Origin: Phenylobacterium sp.
GTDB lineage: Bacteria; Pseudomonadota; Alphaproteobacteria; Caulobacterales; Caulobacteraceae
Assembly (NCBI RefSeq): GCF_013822795.1
Contig: NZ_PNLB01000003.1
Location: 186,001-250,000 of the forward strand
Direction: 5' to 3'
DNA length: 64,000 nucleotides
Shown: in pieces, positions 50,351 through 59,991 of the stretch
Numbering within the stretch: the stretch's first letter is position 1
How the letters are laid out: each line of letters opens with the position of its first letter
Made by a program: the position numbers and the translations under genes
Notes under the pieces: model-generated
Seen by the model: only the letters and a program-made list of their open reading frames with translations
Told to the model about the DNA's origin: nothing
Databases searched by the model: none

Positions 50351-53047
50351 GTGCCGGAAAGAGCTGCCAAGTCGCCGCCCTCGGAGCTGAGGGCCAGGGT
50401 TCGGGTTTTGGGCCGCGTGCTGGGGGACGTGATCAAATCCCAGGACGGCCAGACGCTGTTCGACCGCATCGAGGACATCCGCAAAACCTCCGTCGCATTC
50501 CATCGCGAAGGCGGGGCGGCGAACGCTGCGCTGCTGGAGGAGCGGCTGCGCAGCCTGGACCTGCGCGAGACGGTGCGCTTCGCCCACTCGTTCGCGTGCT
50601 TCCTGCAGATCACCAACATCGCCGAGGACTATGTTCAGCGCCGCAAGGCCGGCGACCCGCGCCCCGACAACCTGGCCGGCAGCCTGGAGGCGCTGGCCAA
50701 GGAAGGCGTCTCGACGGCGCAGGTCGCCAAGATGCTGCAGACAGCGTTCATCGCCCCGGTGATCACCGCCCACCCGACCGAGGTGCGGCGCAAGAGCGTG
50801 CTGGACCGCACCGGCGCCATCGCCGCGGCGCTGAGCGCCCTGGAGCAGGCGAACGGCGAAGCTGCGCGGCACGACCGCGAGCTGGAGCTGCTGCGCGAAG
50901 TGGCGATCTTCTGGCGCACCCGGCTGCTGCGCGGCGTTCGCCTGGGTGTAATCGATGAGATCGAGACCGCAGTCTCGTATTTCGAGCGCAGCTTCCTGGC
51001 CGAGCTGCCCAAGCTCTACGCCCGCTGGACCCGCCAGTTGGACGCCCAGCTGCCCAGCTTCCTGCGCATCGGCTCGTGGGTCGGCGGCGACCGCGACGGC
51101 AATCCGTTCGTCACCGATGCGGTCCAGCGCCAGGCGTTCGCCCGCCAGTCGCAGGCCGCGCTGCTGAACTATCTGGAACGGATCCACGCCCTGGGCGCAG
51201 AGCTGTCGCTGTCCAGCACCCTGGCCCAGGTGACGCCGGCGCTGCAGGCGCTGGCGGACGCTTCGGGCGACGTCTCGCCGCAGCGCGGCGACGAGCCCTA
51301 TCGCCGGGCGCTGCGCGGCGTCTATGCGCGCTTGGCGGCGACCTATCCGATCCTGACCGGCGAGGCCCCGCCCCGCCCCTCGCCGCTGGCTGCCGCGCCC
51401 TACGCCAACGCCCAGGCGCTGAAGGCCGACCTGCAGACCATCCTCGACAGCTTGGTCGCCAACCACGGCGACACCTTCGCGAACGGCCCGCTGCCCGAGC
51501 TGATCCGGGCGGTCGATTGCTTCGGCTTCCACCTGGCGACGCTGGACCTGCGCCAGAACTCGGCGGTCCACGCGCGCACGATCGCCGAGCTGATGGCGGT
51601 GGCCGGTGTCTGCCCCGACTATCAGGCGCTGGACGAACAGACCCGCCAGGACCTGCTGCTCTCGGAGCTGGCGCACGGTCGGCTGCTCTACTCGCCCTAT
51701 GCCGAATACAGCGAGGAGACCCGCCGCGAGTACGCGGTGCTGGCCCAGGCGGCGCGCTCGCGCCAGCAGTACGGCCGCCAGGCGATCGTCGCCTACATCG
51801 TCTCCAACACCACCTCGGTCTCGGACCTGCTGGAGGTCTACATCCTGCTCAAGGAGGTCGGCCTGTTCCATCCGGGCCGGACCCCGCGCACCGAAGTGTT
51901 CGCCGAGCCGCTGTTCGAAACCATCGGCGACCTGCGCGCCGCGCCGGAGACGATGCGCGAGTACCTGTCGCTGCCGCTGATCAAGTCGCTGCTGGCCGAG
52001 GGCCGGCTGCAGGAAGTGATGATCGGCTATTCGGACTCCAATAAGGACGGCAGCTACCTGACTTCGACCTGGGAACTGCACCAGGCCTCGCGGGCGCTGC
52101 TGGCCACCACCGAGGCGATGGGCCTTCGCCTGCAGCTGTTCCACGGCCGCGGCGGCACGGTCGGCCGCGGCGGCGGCTCGAGCTACGAGGCGCTGCTGGC
52201 CCAGCCCGAAGGCACCGTGCGCGGCCGCATCCGCATCACCGAGCAGGGCGAAGTCGTCGCCAACAAGTACGCCGACCCGCAGCTGGCCGACCAGAGCCTG
52301 GAGACCATCACCGCCGGCGTGGTGCTGGCCTCGCTGCGCAAGGCCTCGGCCGAACGGCAGGGCGAGAAGCACGCCCCGGTGCTGGACAAGCTGTCCCAGG
52401 CCTCGATGGAGGCCTATCGCAACCTGGTCTACGAAACCCCTGGATTCGTGGACTATTTCTATGGCGCCACGCCGCTGACCGAGATCGTCGAGCTGAACAT
52501 CGGCAGCCGGCCGGCCTCGCGCCAGCCGACCCGCAGCATCGAGGGCCTGCGCGCCATCCCGTGGGTGTTCTCGTGGTCGCAATCGCGGACCATGCTGCCC
52601 GGCTGGTACGGCTTCGGCTCGGCCATCGAGGCGTCCGGCGCGTCGCTGAGCGAACTGAACGAACTGCACGAAGCGTGGCCGTTCTTCGCCACGACGCTGG
52701 CCAACATGGAGATGGTGCTGGCCAAGAGCGACATGCTGATCGCCCGCCGCTATGCCGGCTTGGTCGAGGACAAGGCCCTGGCGCAGACGATCTTCGGCCG
52801 TATCGAAGGCGAGTGGAACAAGACGGTCGAAGCGCTGCTGACCATCAGCGGCCAGAGCGCGCTGCTGGACCGCCACCCGGACCTGGCCGAGGCGCTGCGC
52901 ACCCGCCTGCCCTACATCGATCCGCTGAACCACCTGCAGATCGAGCTGATCCGCCGCCGCCGCGCCGGCGACGAGGCCGAGGCCGTCCGCGAGGGCATCC
53001 ACCTGACCATCAACGGGGTCGCCGCCGGGCTGCGCAACAGCGGATAG
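50351..53047 (+). CDS. ppc: Phosphoenolpyruvate carboxylase
   Basis: 898 residues, GTG start. Catalytic motifs in order: AHPTEVRRKSVLDR (His in the first active-site block), GGDRDGNPFVT, EVMIGYSDSNKDG, and the Gly/Arg loop GRGGTVGRGGG. The C-terminus GLRNSG deviates slightly from the usual MRNTG. It carboxylates PEP to oxaloacetate to refill the TCA cycle. Confidence 0.96.
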   Translation: MPERAAKSPPSELRARVRVLGRVLGDVIKSQDGQTLFDRIEDIRKTSVAFHREGGAANAALLEERLRSLDLRETVRFAHSFACFLQITNIAEDYVQRRKAGDPRPDNLAGSLEALAKEGVSTAQVAKMLQTAFIAPVITAHPTEVRRKSVLDRTGAIAAALSALEQANGEAARHDRELELLREVAIFWRTRLLRGVRLGVIDEIETAVSYFERSFLAELPKLYARWTRQLDAQLPSFLRIGSWVGGDRDGNPFVTDAVQRQAFARQSQAALLNYLERIHALGAELSLSSTLAQVTPALQALADASGDVSPQRGDEPYRRALRGVYARLAATYPILTGEAPPRPSPLAAAPYANAQALKADLQTILDSLVANHGDTFANGPLPELIRAVDCFGFHLATLDLRQNSAVHARTIAELMAVAGVCPDYQALDEQTRQDLLLSELAHGRLLYSPYAEYSEETRREYAVLAQAARSRQQYGRQAIVAYIVSNTTSVSDLLEVYILLKEVGLFHPGRTPRTEVFAEPLFETIGDLRAAPETMREYLSLPLIKSLLAEGRLQEVMIGYSDSNKDGSYLTSTWELHQASRALLATTEAMGLRLQLFHGRGGTVGRGGGSSYEALLAQPEGTVRGRIRITEQGEVVANKYADPQLADQSLETITAGVVLASLRKASAERQGEKHAPVLDKLSQASMEAYRNLVYETPGFVDYFYGATPLTEIVELNIGSRPASRQPTRSIEGLRAIPWVFSWSQSRTMLPGWYGFGSAIEASGASLSELNELHEAWPFFATTLANMEMVLAKSDMLIARRYAGLVEDKALAQTIFGRIEGEWNKTVEALLTISGQSALLDRHPDLAEALRTRLPYIDPLNHLQIELIRRRRAGDEAEAVREGIHLTINGVAAGLRNSG

Positions 53048-53064
53048 CCCCCGAGCGGGGCTAT
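53044..53064 (+). terminator. Terminator overlapping the ppc stop codon
   Basis: ATAGCCCC-CGAGC-GGGGCTAT, an 8-bp stem followed by TTGTT. The TAG stop of ppc forms part of the left arm. Confidence 0.7.
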
Positions 53065-53145
53065 TTGTTCGACCCGCGCGGCGACGGCGCCTATGGTCGC
53101 TGGTCAGGCCCGCTTTGGCCGTGTTTCCAGGCTGAGGGGGCGCCC

Positions 53146-53553
53146 ATGTTCGACAACCTTCCCGACATTCTGCTGCGTCACCGGCGGATCGTCGGACTGC
53201 TCGCTATCGCCGTCGCCATCGCGACCTGGGGCGTCGATTGGGCGGGGCTCGTCTATCACTGCCCCTACTGCCGCACGCAGCGCACGGTGATCGGCCTGCT
53301 GGGGCTGCTGCTCCTGCTGCCGAACCCGGCCCATTGGATGGTCCGCTACCTGTCGGCGGTCTTCGCGATCTTCGGCCTGTCGGTCGGCTCGACGCAGCAC
53401 TTCCGTGGCTGGGCGAAGATCATGTCCGGCAAGTTCACCTGGGGCGAGCACTGGTACCTGAACGCCTGGATGCTGTCGGGCTTTGCGATCCTGATCATCA
53501 CGGCGCTGGTGCTGTTGATCTGGCGCTGGCGCAAGCCAGGCGCGTCTCACTAG
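53146..53553 (+). CDS. Membrane protein with CPYC motif
   Basis: 135 residues with about four hydrophobic segments. A CPYC motif in GLVYHCPYCRTQRT lies at the end of the first segment, probably on the periplasmic side. Four helices plus a CxxC recall DsbB-like disulfide carriers, but the second Cys pair of DsbB is missing, so I leave the function open. Confidence 0.65.
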   Translation: MFDNLPDILLRHRRIVGLLAIAVAIATWGVDWAGLVYHCPYCRTQRTVIGLLGLLLLLPNPAHWMVRYLSAVFAIFGLSVGSTQHFRGWAKIMSGKFTWGEHWYLNAWMLSGFAILIITALVLLIWRWRKPGASH

Positions 53554-53639
53554 GCGCCTCGCAGAATAAATCGCGCGGCTGTCGGATCGGACGCCGCGCG
53601 AACGTCCTTTGGTCTGCACAACCCAAAGGAGGAAGTCCC

Positions 53640-53993
53640 ATGCCCTATGTCGACGGTTTCGTGCTCGCCGTGCCGAAGGCCAAGATCGAGGCCTACAAGG
53701 ACATCGCCCGCAACGCCGGTGACGTCTGGAAGGATCACGGCGCGCTGGCCTATGTCGAATGCATCGGCGACGACACGCCCTATGGCGAGGTGACCTCGTT
53801 CCCGCGCGCCGTCCAGGCCAAGGACGACGAAGTCGTGGTGTTCTCGTGGATCGTCTACGCCTCGCGCGCCAGCCGCGACGAGATCAACGCCAAGGTCATG
53901 GCCGATCCGCGCATCAAGATGGATCCGGCCCTGATGCCGTTCGACGGCAAGCGGATGATTTTTGGCGGGTTCGAGAGCTTCGTCGAACTCTGA
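53640..53993 (+). CDS. DUF1428 protein
   Basis: 117 residues from ATG 53640 with AAAGGAGG upstream. MPYVDGFVLAVPKAKIEAYKDIARNAGDVWKDHGALAYVECIGDD and the tail MPFDGKRMIFGGFESFVEL are hallmark DUF1428 sequences, a dimeric alpha-beta barrel family of unknown function. Confidence 0.85.
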   Translation: MPYVDGFVLAVPKAKIEAYKDIARNAGDVWKDHGALAYVECIGDDTPYGEVTSFPRAVQAKDDEVVVFSWIVYASRASRDEINAKVMADPRIKMDPALMPFDGKRMIFGGFESFVEL

Positions 53994-54147
53994 CCCCACA
54001 GGTGGCGCCCGCAGCCTACCTTGGGGTCGCGGGCGTTACATTCGTTTACGTTATTTTTCAAATACTTGTTGGCGCACACATATCAAAGCGCGCCATACCC
54101 GCGTCCATGAAGGCCGCTTCCCGGCGGCTTGTCAGGACGTGACGCAG

Positions 54148-54360
54148 ATGTTGAAGCACTTGCCGGCGACGCTGGCTTTCGCCGTCGCCATGGCGGCCTC
54201 CGCCAGCCCGGCCGTTGGCGGCCAGGACGCCGCCGTGAGCGCCGCGCGCGCGGCCGAGGTGTCGATCATCTGGAGCGCCATGATCCTGGGTTTCGTGAGC
54301 GCGGGCGCCCTGCTCCGTCATGACCGCCGGGCGCGCCGCGTACCGGCCCTGACCGCCTGA
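54148..54360 (+). CDS. Small exported protein with a C-terminal anchor-like tail
   Basis: 70 residues: signal-like N-terminus (MLKHLPATLAFAVAMAASASPAVGG), a short middle, then IIWSAMILGFVSAGALLRHDRRARR. The tail resembles the hydrophobic plus Arg-rich part of PEP-CTERM signals (WAMMIxGFG...RRR) but has no PEP motif. Confidence 0.5.
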   Translation: MLKHLPATLAFAVAMAASASPAVGGQDAAVSAARAAEVSIIWSAMILGFVSAGALLRHDRRARRVPALTA

Positions 54361-54423
54361 TAACACGCGCCAGCGACCCGCCGAGTTCTGGGGGCGAGCC
54401 TTTCGGGGCGCGCTCGCGGGGCG

Positions 54424-54481
54424 ACGGGGAGCCGCGGGAACCCGCCAGACGGGTTCACCCAGCCCCCCCGCGGCTCCCCGT
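54424..54481. repeat. Large nested inverted repeat
   Basis: 15-bp perfect arms ACGGGGAGCCGCGGG (54424-54438) and CCCGCGGCTCCCCGT (54467-54481) enclose a second 6-bp hairpin AACCCG/CGGGTT (54439-54455). It lies between convergent genes. No T-run. Could be a terminator-like, structured RNA or repetitive element. Confidence 0.7.
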
Positions 54482-54549
54482 ACGCCAAAGTTGGAGGCCT
54501 CGGCCGAAGGCAGACGTCTGGAAGGTCCAAAGTGGGTGGTTAGCCGACA

Positions 54550-54921
54550 TCAATCCACCCGATTGGCGACCTGCACTCGGACGGGGACGACGCTGCCCCC
54601 CACCTTCGCGCCGGATGCCGACGTGAACACCCGCGCGGTCTGCGCCTCGATCATCAGGCTTGGACCGGACCACTGTATGTTGAGGGCGGGGCTCACCTTG
54701 TCGGCGACAAAGATTGGTTCGCCTTTTGGGTTCGCGCCATGCGGTACGATGTAGACCCAATCGACAAAGCCCACGGTCGCGCCGGTCTTAGGCTGCGCAT
54801 GCACCGCATCCAGTCGTCCATCCGGGCTAGGTAGGCGGGCGAGAACATCCACTCGTGGCGAGCAGGCCGCAAGTAACGAGCAGCCGAAAAGCACCGTAGC
54901 GGGCACAAATTGGTGGAGCAT
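54550..54921 (-). CDS. Small lipoprotein
   Basis: 123 residues from ATG 54921. Lipoprotein signal with lipobox LAAC (FGCSLLAAC). The mature part is beta-rich (VDVLARLPSPDGRLDAVHAQPKTGATVGFVDWVYIVPHG...). No family recognised. Confidence 0.6.
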   Translation of the reverse strand: MLHQFVPATVLFGCSLLAACSPRVDVLARLPSPDGRLDAVHAQPKTGATVGFVDWVYIVPHGANPKGEPIFVADKVSPALNIQWSGPSLMIEAQTARVFTSASGAKVGGSVVPVRVQVANRVD

Positions 54922-55023
54922 GGTTACGACCTTAGCCGCAGGTCCACGGGCCACAAGCCAATGTTCTGATCGTCCGCAATGGGTCGATTGCGGTCGCGGA
55001 CCTGATCGCCGACGGCGGACGCC

Positions 55024-55575
55024 CTACGCCAACCCCAACATGCGGCGCGCCGCCGGCGGCGCTTCGGCGACGCGCCAGGCTTCGACGTTGTCCTTGGTCT
55101 GCTGCAGCTGACGTTCCCAGACCTTCTCGGACGTCTGGTAGTTGATGTCGTACCTGGCGGCCTTGCGGAACTCGACGAACTCGACGCCGTCCTCGAGCGT
55201 CTCGAAGGTGTAGACCGCGCCGGCGGGAACGAACATGCCGTCCCCGGCCCTCAGAACTTCGCTGCCGTACTGAAGGGCGCCGGAGATGACGTAGTAGAGG
55301 CAATCGGCGCTGTGGCTGTGGCGGGGCAAGGGGAAGCCCTGTTTGAACCACGCGTAGGTCAGGCTGAGGCCAAGCTCCTCACTGGAGAACAGCACCTTGA
55401 CGACGTTGCCGCCTTCGTAGCCCGCCTCGACGACGTTCTGCAGGCCGCGGGCCTGGATGTCGTTCATGGGCGCGAACTGCATCGCCTCAAGGAGGTGCTT
55501 GCCCTCCTCGGCCCGATAGATGGTGATTTTCCTGGCCGGGCCCGCGGCGCCCTCGACCTGAGTTGCTTCCGTCAT
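55024..55575 (-). CDS. Cupin-domain protein
   Basis: 183 residues. A double-stranded beta-helix motif is visible in GFPLPRHSHSADCLYYVISGALQYGSEVLRAGDGMFVPAGAVYTFETLEDGVEFVEF, with metal-ligand His residues in PRHSHS. It could be a small dioxygenase or binding protein. It precedes the TonB receptor/carotenoid-oxygenase block and may belong to it. Confidence 0.82.
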   Translation of the reverse strand: MTEATQVEGAAGPARKITIYRAEEGKHLLEAMQFAPMNDIQARGLQNVVEAGYEGGNVVKVLFSSEELGLSLTYAWFKQGFPLPRHSHSADCLYYVISGALQYGSEVLRAGDGMFVPAGAVYTFETLEDGVEFVEFRKAARYDINYQTSEKVWERQLQQTKDNVEAWRVAEAPPAARRMLGLA

Positions 55576-55682
55576 GGCGTCACTCCCTGGGCTGCTTGAG
55601 CCATCGCACGTGGCTCTTGCGCCAAATCTCAGAGCGCGCGCCGCGCCGTTGTCAACGAACCCGCAGCCGCGGACACGAAAAA

Positions 55683-55708
55683 GCCGGCGCCAGGGGAACG
55701 GCGCCGGC
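55683..55708 (-). terminator. Intrinsic terminator of the TonB receptor gene
   Basis: GCCGGCGCC/GGCGCCGGC 9-bp stem with an 8-base loop, followed by TTTTT on the minus strand, 29 bases past the receptor stop. Confidence 0.88.
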
Positions 55709-55736
55709 TCAGTCGTCAGCCCCGGGAGGCGGGCTG

Positions 55737-57959
55737 CTAGAACTCGTACTTCAGGTCCACGCCGTAGGTCTTGGGCGGGGCGTAGTAGTTCATCAGATCG
55801 CCGAAGAAGGTCTGGGCCGCGACGGCGTAGAGTTCGTCAGTGAGGTTCTTGCCCCACACCGTGACCGACCAGGCCGCACCGGGCGGTTGGACGCGGAGCG
55901 AGGCGTCCCACAGGCCGAACGGCTCCTGGGCAAAGGTGTTGGCCGGCGTCCAGTAGCTCTTGCCCTGCTTGGTGTAGTTGGTCTGCAGGCTGAAGGCCTG
56001 GTCCCACTCGCCGATGCCGAACACGTAGTTGGCGCCGATGTCGAACTTGTACTCCGGCGAGCGCTGGATCTGGTTGCCCGAGAACACCACCCCGGCCCCG
56101 TCGACGAAGTTCTTGTACTTGGCGTCGAGCCACGAGCCCGAGGCGGTCAGGGTCAGGTCCTCGTTGACCGCCCAGGTGCCTTCGGCTTCCAGGCCCTTGA
56201 TCTCGGCGGTGCCGGCGTTGCTGGTGATCAGGCAGAGGCATTCCAGGACCAGCTGCTGGGACTGCAGGTCCTTGTAGTCCATCTTGAAGGCGGCGAGGTT
56301 CAGCCGCACCCGGCGGTCGAACAGGTCCGACTTCACGCCGATCTCGTAGTTGGTGGCCTTTTCCGGGTCATAGCCGATGGCGGCGGCCGCGGCGGTCGAC
56401 GGCAGGTGGTCCCAGCCGCCGCCCTTGAAGCCCTTGGCGACGCTGCCGTAGATCATGACGTTGTCGTTGGGGCGGTACTCGATGATCCCCTGCGGGGTCA
56501 GGGCGTTCCAGTCCTTGCCGTAGTTGACGGTGAAGGACTGGCCCTTGGCCAGCACCAGGGCCGCCACGCAGAGGCCGTCGCCGCCGTCCTCGAGACACTG
56601 GGCCAGGCGCGTGCCGCTCTTGTCGTCCATGGTGTAGCGCAGGCCGACCGTGGCCTTGAGCTGGTCGGTGAACTTGTAGCCGACCTGGCCGAAGACCGCG
56701 GACGTCTTGAGGTCGGCCTTGTTGGTGTAGAGGAAGGTGCCGCTGAGCGCCGGGATCGCCGTGTAGGTGGTGGCGACGTTGGAGTCGTAGCGCGTAACGT
56801 CGTCGCTCTGGTGGAACGCCCCGATGATCCAGTCGAAGCGGCTGTCAGGATTGTCCGACACCAGCCGCAGTTCCTGGCTGATCGTCTCAGGCTTCTCGGT
56901 GGTCGAATAGAAGGTGTCGGCCAGGCCGGGAGGCGAGCCGATGCCCAGCTGATTGAAGCCCATCACGCCCTTGGACGAGCGGTAGCCGGTGATCGAGGTC
57001 AGCTTGGCGCCCTCGAACACGCCCCAATCGACGCGCAGCATGGCCCCGCGGGTGATCCGGCGGCTGTACTCATGCTCTGGGCTGGTGCCGTCGCGCGGGC
57101 CGAGGCCCCGCGCCGCGCGCCAGGCCGCAACCACGCCGGTGCCGGCGGCGAACGGGTCGTCGGTCATCACCCGCGCCGTGCCGTCGGTCTCATCCCGGCC
57201 GTAGTCAAACGTCGCCAGCACCTGAAGGTCGGCGTCTGGCGCGCGATACAGCAGCTCGCCGCGCCCCTGATAGGACTTCAGGTTGTCCATGTCGCCGCCG
57301 AGGATGACGTTCTGGCTGTAGCCCGAGCGGTTGCGGACCTGGAAGGCGACACGGCCGGCCAGGTCGTCGGTCAGCGGCCCGGTCACGTAGCCGTTGGCCA
57401 TCACCGAGTCGTAGTTGCCGAACGAGACGGTGGTCGCCCCGGACGGGTCGAACTTGGGCTTGGCGGTGATGACGCTGATCGCGCCGCCGACCACGTTCTT
57501 GCCCAGCAGCACGCCCTGCGGGCCGCGGATCACCTCGACCCGCTCCAGGTCGTAGAAGTCGGTGAAGGCCGAGCCCATCCGCGAGAGGTAGACTTCGTCG
57601 ACGAACATCCCGACCGACGGCTCGGCGGTGGCGTCGAGGATCCGCACGCTGGTCACGCCGCGGATGCTGAGCTCCTTGCCCAGGGCCGAGCTCTCAGTCA
57701 TCGAGAACGACGGCACCGTGGTCGACAGCGAGCTGAGATCGACGATGCGGCTGCGTTCCAGCGCCTGCTCGGTGATCGCGCTGATCGCCGAGGGGACGTC
57801 CTGCAGCTTCCGCTCGCGGCGGTCGGCGGTGACGATCACTTCCTCGACGGCGACGGGCCGGGCGCTGGCGGCCGGCGCGGTCTGGGCGACCGCCGTGGTC
57901 CCGGTCGAAAGCGCCCCGACGGCGCAGGTAGCCAACAGAATGAGCGCTTGCCTGGTCAT
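55737..57959 (-). CDS. TonB-dependent receptor
   Basis: 740 residues from ATG 57959 (signal peptide ending AVAQ). The reading frame stays open far upstream to 59768, but that part overlaps the MFS gene and has no receptor features. TonB box-like VEEVIVTADRRERKLQDVPSAISAITEQAL, plug block LSIRGVTSVRILD, and a C-terminus ...YGVDLKYEF with terminal Phe. Divergent from the MFS gene; substrate probably the compound handled by the neighbouring oxygenase. Confidence 0.9.
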   Translation of the reverse strand: MTRQALILLATCAVGALSTGTTAVAQTAPAASARPVAVEEVIVTADRRERKLQDVPSAISAITEQALERSRIVDLSSLSTTVPSFSMTESSALGKELSIRGVTSVRILDATAEPSVGMFVDEVYLSRMGSAFTDFYDLERVEVIRGPQGVLLGKNVVGGAISVITAKPKFDPSGATTVSFGNYDSVMANGYVTGPLTDDLAGRVAFQVRNRSGYSQNVILGGDMDNLKSYQGRGELLYRAPDADLQVLATFDYGRDETDGTARVMTDDPFAAGTGVVAAWRAARGLGPRDGTSPEHEYSRRITRGAMLRVDWGVFEGAKLTSITGYRSSKGVMGFNQLGIGSPPGLADTFYSTTEKPETISQELRLVSDNPDSRFDWIIGAFHQSDDVTRYDSNVATTYTAIPALSGTFLYTNKADLKTSAVFGQVGYKFTDQLKATVGLRYTMDDKSGTRLAQCLEDGGDGLCVAALVLAKGQSFTVNYGKDWNALTPQGIIEYRPNDNVMIYGSVAKGFKGGGWDHLPSTAAAAAIGYDPEKATNYEIGVKSDLFDRRVRLNLAAFKMDYKDLQSQQLVLECLCLITSNAGTAEIKGLEAEGTWAVNEDLTLTASGSWLDAKYKNFVDGAGVVFSGNQIQRSPEYKFDIGANYVFGIGEWDQAFSLQTNYTKQGKSYWTPANTFAQEPFGLWDASLRVQPPGAAWSVTVWGKNLTDELYAVAAQTFFGDLMNYYAPPKTYGVDLKYEF

Positions 57960-58157
57960 TGAGTTTCCCCCGTACGTGCAGCGCCGCCGGCGCCGATCCA
58001 CTGGGCTCTGCGGCCCGTGACGAGAGACTTGCATTACTGAACTGAACCGCACAAGTCCTTTTTTGAAAGTCTCATTAGATTGGCTTGCATTTTGATACCA
58101 TCGAGGTGACGGTGCGGTCGACGCCGCGCAGACGGCGGTGCCATTGGGGGCCGGGTA

Positions 58158-59546
58158 ATGCTTCAAAAGTCGATGTCGACCACAGCTCCGGCCCGAGATC
58201 CGGCAACGGATTCTTCCCTGCGTGCGACGCAGGTCACGGCCGTCGCCTGGCCCGCCCCTGCCCGCGCCTGGACGATGGTGCTGGTGCTCATGGCCGCCTA
58301 TGCGGTGGGGTTCGTCGACCGCCAGATCCTGACTCTGCTGGTCGAGCCGCTGCGCCGCGACCTCGGCATCACCGACACCCAGTTCAGCCTGCTGAGCGGG
58401 CTGGCCTTCACGTTGTTCTACACCCTGATGGGCGTGCCGCTGGCCTGGCTGGCCGACCGCGGCTCGCGCCGTAACCTGATCATGGTCAGCATCGGGGTGT
58501 GGAGCGCGATGACCGCGGCCTGCGGCCTGGCCGGGTCGTTTGTGTCGCTGTTCGCCGCGCGCGTCGGCGTCGGCATCGGCGAGGCCGGGCTGTCGCCGGC
58601 CGCCTATTCGATGATCGCCGACTCCTTTCCCCCGGCCAAGCGGGCGCGGGCGATGGGGGTCTATGCGATCGGCTCGATCGCCGGGGTCGGCATGGCGCTG
58701 ATCATCGGCGGCGCGGTGATCGAATGGGCGGCCACCGCCCCGCCGGTCAGCTTGCCGCTGGTCGGACTGCTGAAGGGCTGGCAGATCGCGTTCATGCTGG
58801 TCAGCCTGCCCGGGCCCGTGCTGATCGCCGCGATGCTGTTCCTGCGCGAACCGGCCCGCCAGGGCGCGGGCGCGGCGCCATCCGCTCCGCTCGGCCCCTA
58901 CCTGCGCCGCCGCTGGCTGGTGTTCACCCTGCTGGCGGCCGGCTACTCGCTGGTCGGGGTGGTGATCGCCGCCTACCTGACCTGGGCGCCGGCCTTCCTG
59001 ATGCGCGCGCACGGCTGGCCGGTCGGCAAGGTCGGCGCCGTCTACGGGACCATCCTGCTGGTCGGCAGCACGCTCGGCGTGCTGATCGGCGGCTGGTGGA
59101 CCGACCGCTTCGCCGCCGCCGGCCGCAAGGACGCGGTGCTGCGCGTGGCGATCATCGGCGCGACCCTCGCCTTCCCGTTCGCCTTGGCGGCGCCGATGAT
59201 GGCGACCGGCGAGCTGGCGGCGGCGATGCTGGCGCTGATGTGCCTGGGCTTTGGCCTGACCCAGGGCCTGCCGGCGGTCTCGTTCCAGGCGGTGACGCCC
59301 AACCGCGTGCGCGCCCGGGTGATCGCCCTCTACCTGCTGATCGGCAACATCGTCGCCTTCACGGTCGGGCCGACGGCGGTGGCGCTGATCAGCGACCACT
59401 GGCTGAAGGATCCCAAAAAGATCGGCGTCGCCGTGGCTGTGGTCACCGCCGTGGTGCTGCCACTTGGGGTCACAGCGCTGATCGCGGCGATCAAGCCCTA
59501 TGTCCGCGCCGCGCAGGAAGAGGCCGCCGAAGCGTCCGATCACTGA
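58158..59546 (+). CDS. MFS transporter (spinster-like)
   Basis: 462 residues, about twelve membrane helices. Family signature VGFVDRQILTLLVEPLRRDLGITDTQFSLLSGLAFTLFYTLMGVPLAWLADRGSRRNLI near the N-terminus and GIGEAGLSPAAYSMIADSFPPAKRARAMGVY. Spinster-like carriers in this phylum often sit with TonB receptors in aromatic or terpenoid catabolic loci. It probably moves the substrate across the inner membrane. Confidence 0.88.
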   Translation: MLQKSMSTTAPARDPATDSSLRATQVTAVAWPAPARAWTMVLVLMAAYAVGFVDRQILTLLVEPLRRDLGITDTQFSLLSGLAFTLFYTLMGVPLAWLADRGSRRNLIMVSIGVWSAMTAACGLAGSFVSLFAARVGVGIGEAGLSPAAYSMIADSFPPAKRARAMGVYAIGSIAGVGMALIIGGAVIEWAATAPPVSLPLVGLLKGWQIAFMLVSLPGPVLIAAMLFLREPARQGAGAAPSAPLGPYLRRRWLVFTLLAAGYSLVGVVIAAYLTWAPAFLMRAHGWPVGKVGAVYGTILLVGSTLGVLIGGWWTDRFAAAGRKDAVLRVAIIGATLAFPFALAAPMMATGELAAAMLALMCLGFGLTQGLPAVSFQAVTPNRVRARVIALYLLIGNIVAFTVGPTAVALISDHWLKDPKKIGVAVAVVTAVVLPLGVTALIAAIKPYVRAAQEEAAEASDH

Positions 59547-59649
59547 CGTTTGTAGATTGCGAGTTTGCACCGCCAGCGAAAGCGGTGCAGCCTGCTGAAC
59601 GGACCCGCAAGAAGGTCCGTGACTAGACAAATACATGGGAGGAAGGCGC

Positions 59650-59901
59650 GTGAGATTCGTCGCCTTGATCGCCGCCCTCGGCCTGATAGCCGCCGGGACG
59701 GCGTCCGCGCAGAGCAGCGGACAGGTGCGCCACGACGTGAAGTCGAGCGGCCTGCTGATGGCCGCCACCTATAAGACCGCGCCAGCCAGGACCACGACCG
59801 ACAACACCGTCAGGTTCACCGCCAAGCCGGCCAGCGCCGCCAAGCCGCAGCTCTACATCTACAAGGCCCCGATGGCCGTGAAGCCGCTGAAGACCTGGTA
59901 G
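59650..59901 (+). CDS. Small secreted protein
   Basis: 83 residues from GTG 59650, preceded by GGAGGAAGG; ATG 59635 is an alternative. Signal peptide (VALIAALGLIAAGTASAQS), then a short basic region with a Lys/Pro-rich tail (KPQLYIYKAPMAVKPLKTW). No family recognised. Confidence 0.55.
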   Translation: MRFVALIAALGLIAAGTASAQSSGQVRHDVKSSGLLMAATYKTAPARTTTDNTVRFTAKPASAAKPQLYIYKAPMAVKPLKTW

Positions 59902-59991
59902 GCGGACACAAGAAGTCCCGGCCTGCGCAGCACAGACCGGGACCCGACCAGTCGCCCGGAGCCGTCGAGCAGACCCCGGACTTGCTGATGC

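Noticed and set aside
50183..53002. 939-residue frame on the minus strand
   Set aside because: Antisense of ppc, whose motifs are complete on the plus strand.
57960..59768. Upstream extension of the second TonB receptor frame to 1343 residues
   Set aside because: The extension is antisense to the MFS transporter and the natural signal peptide starts at 57959.
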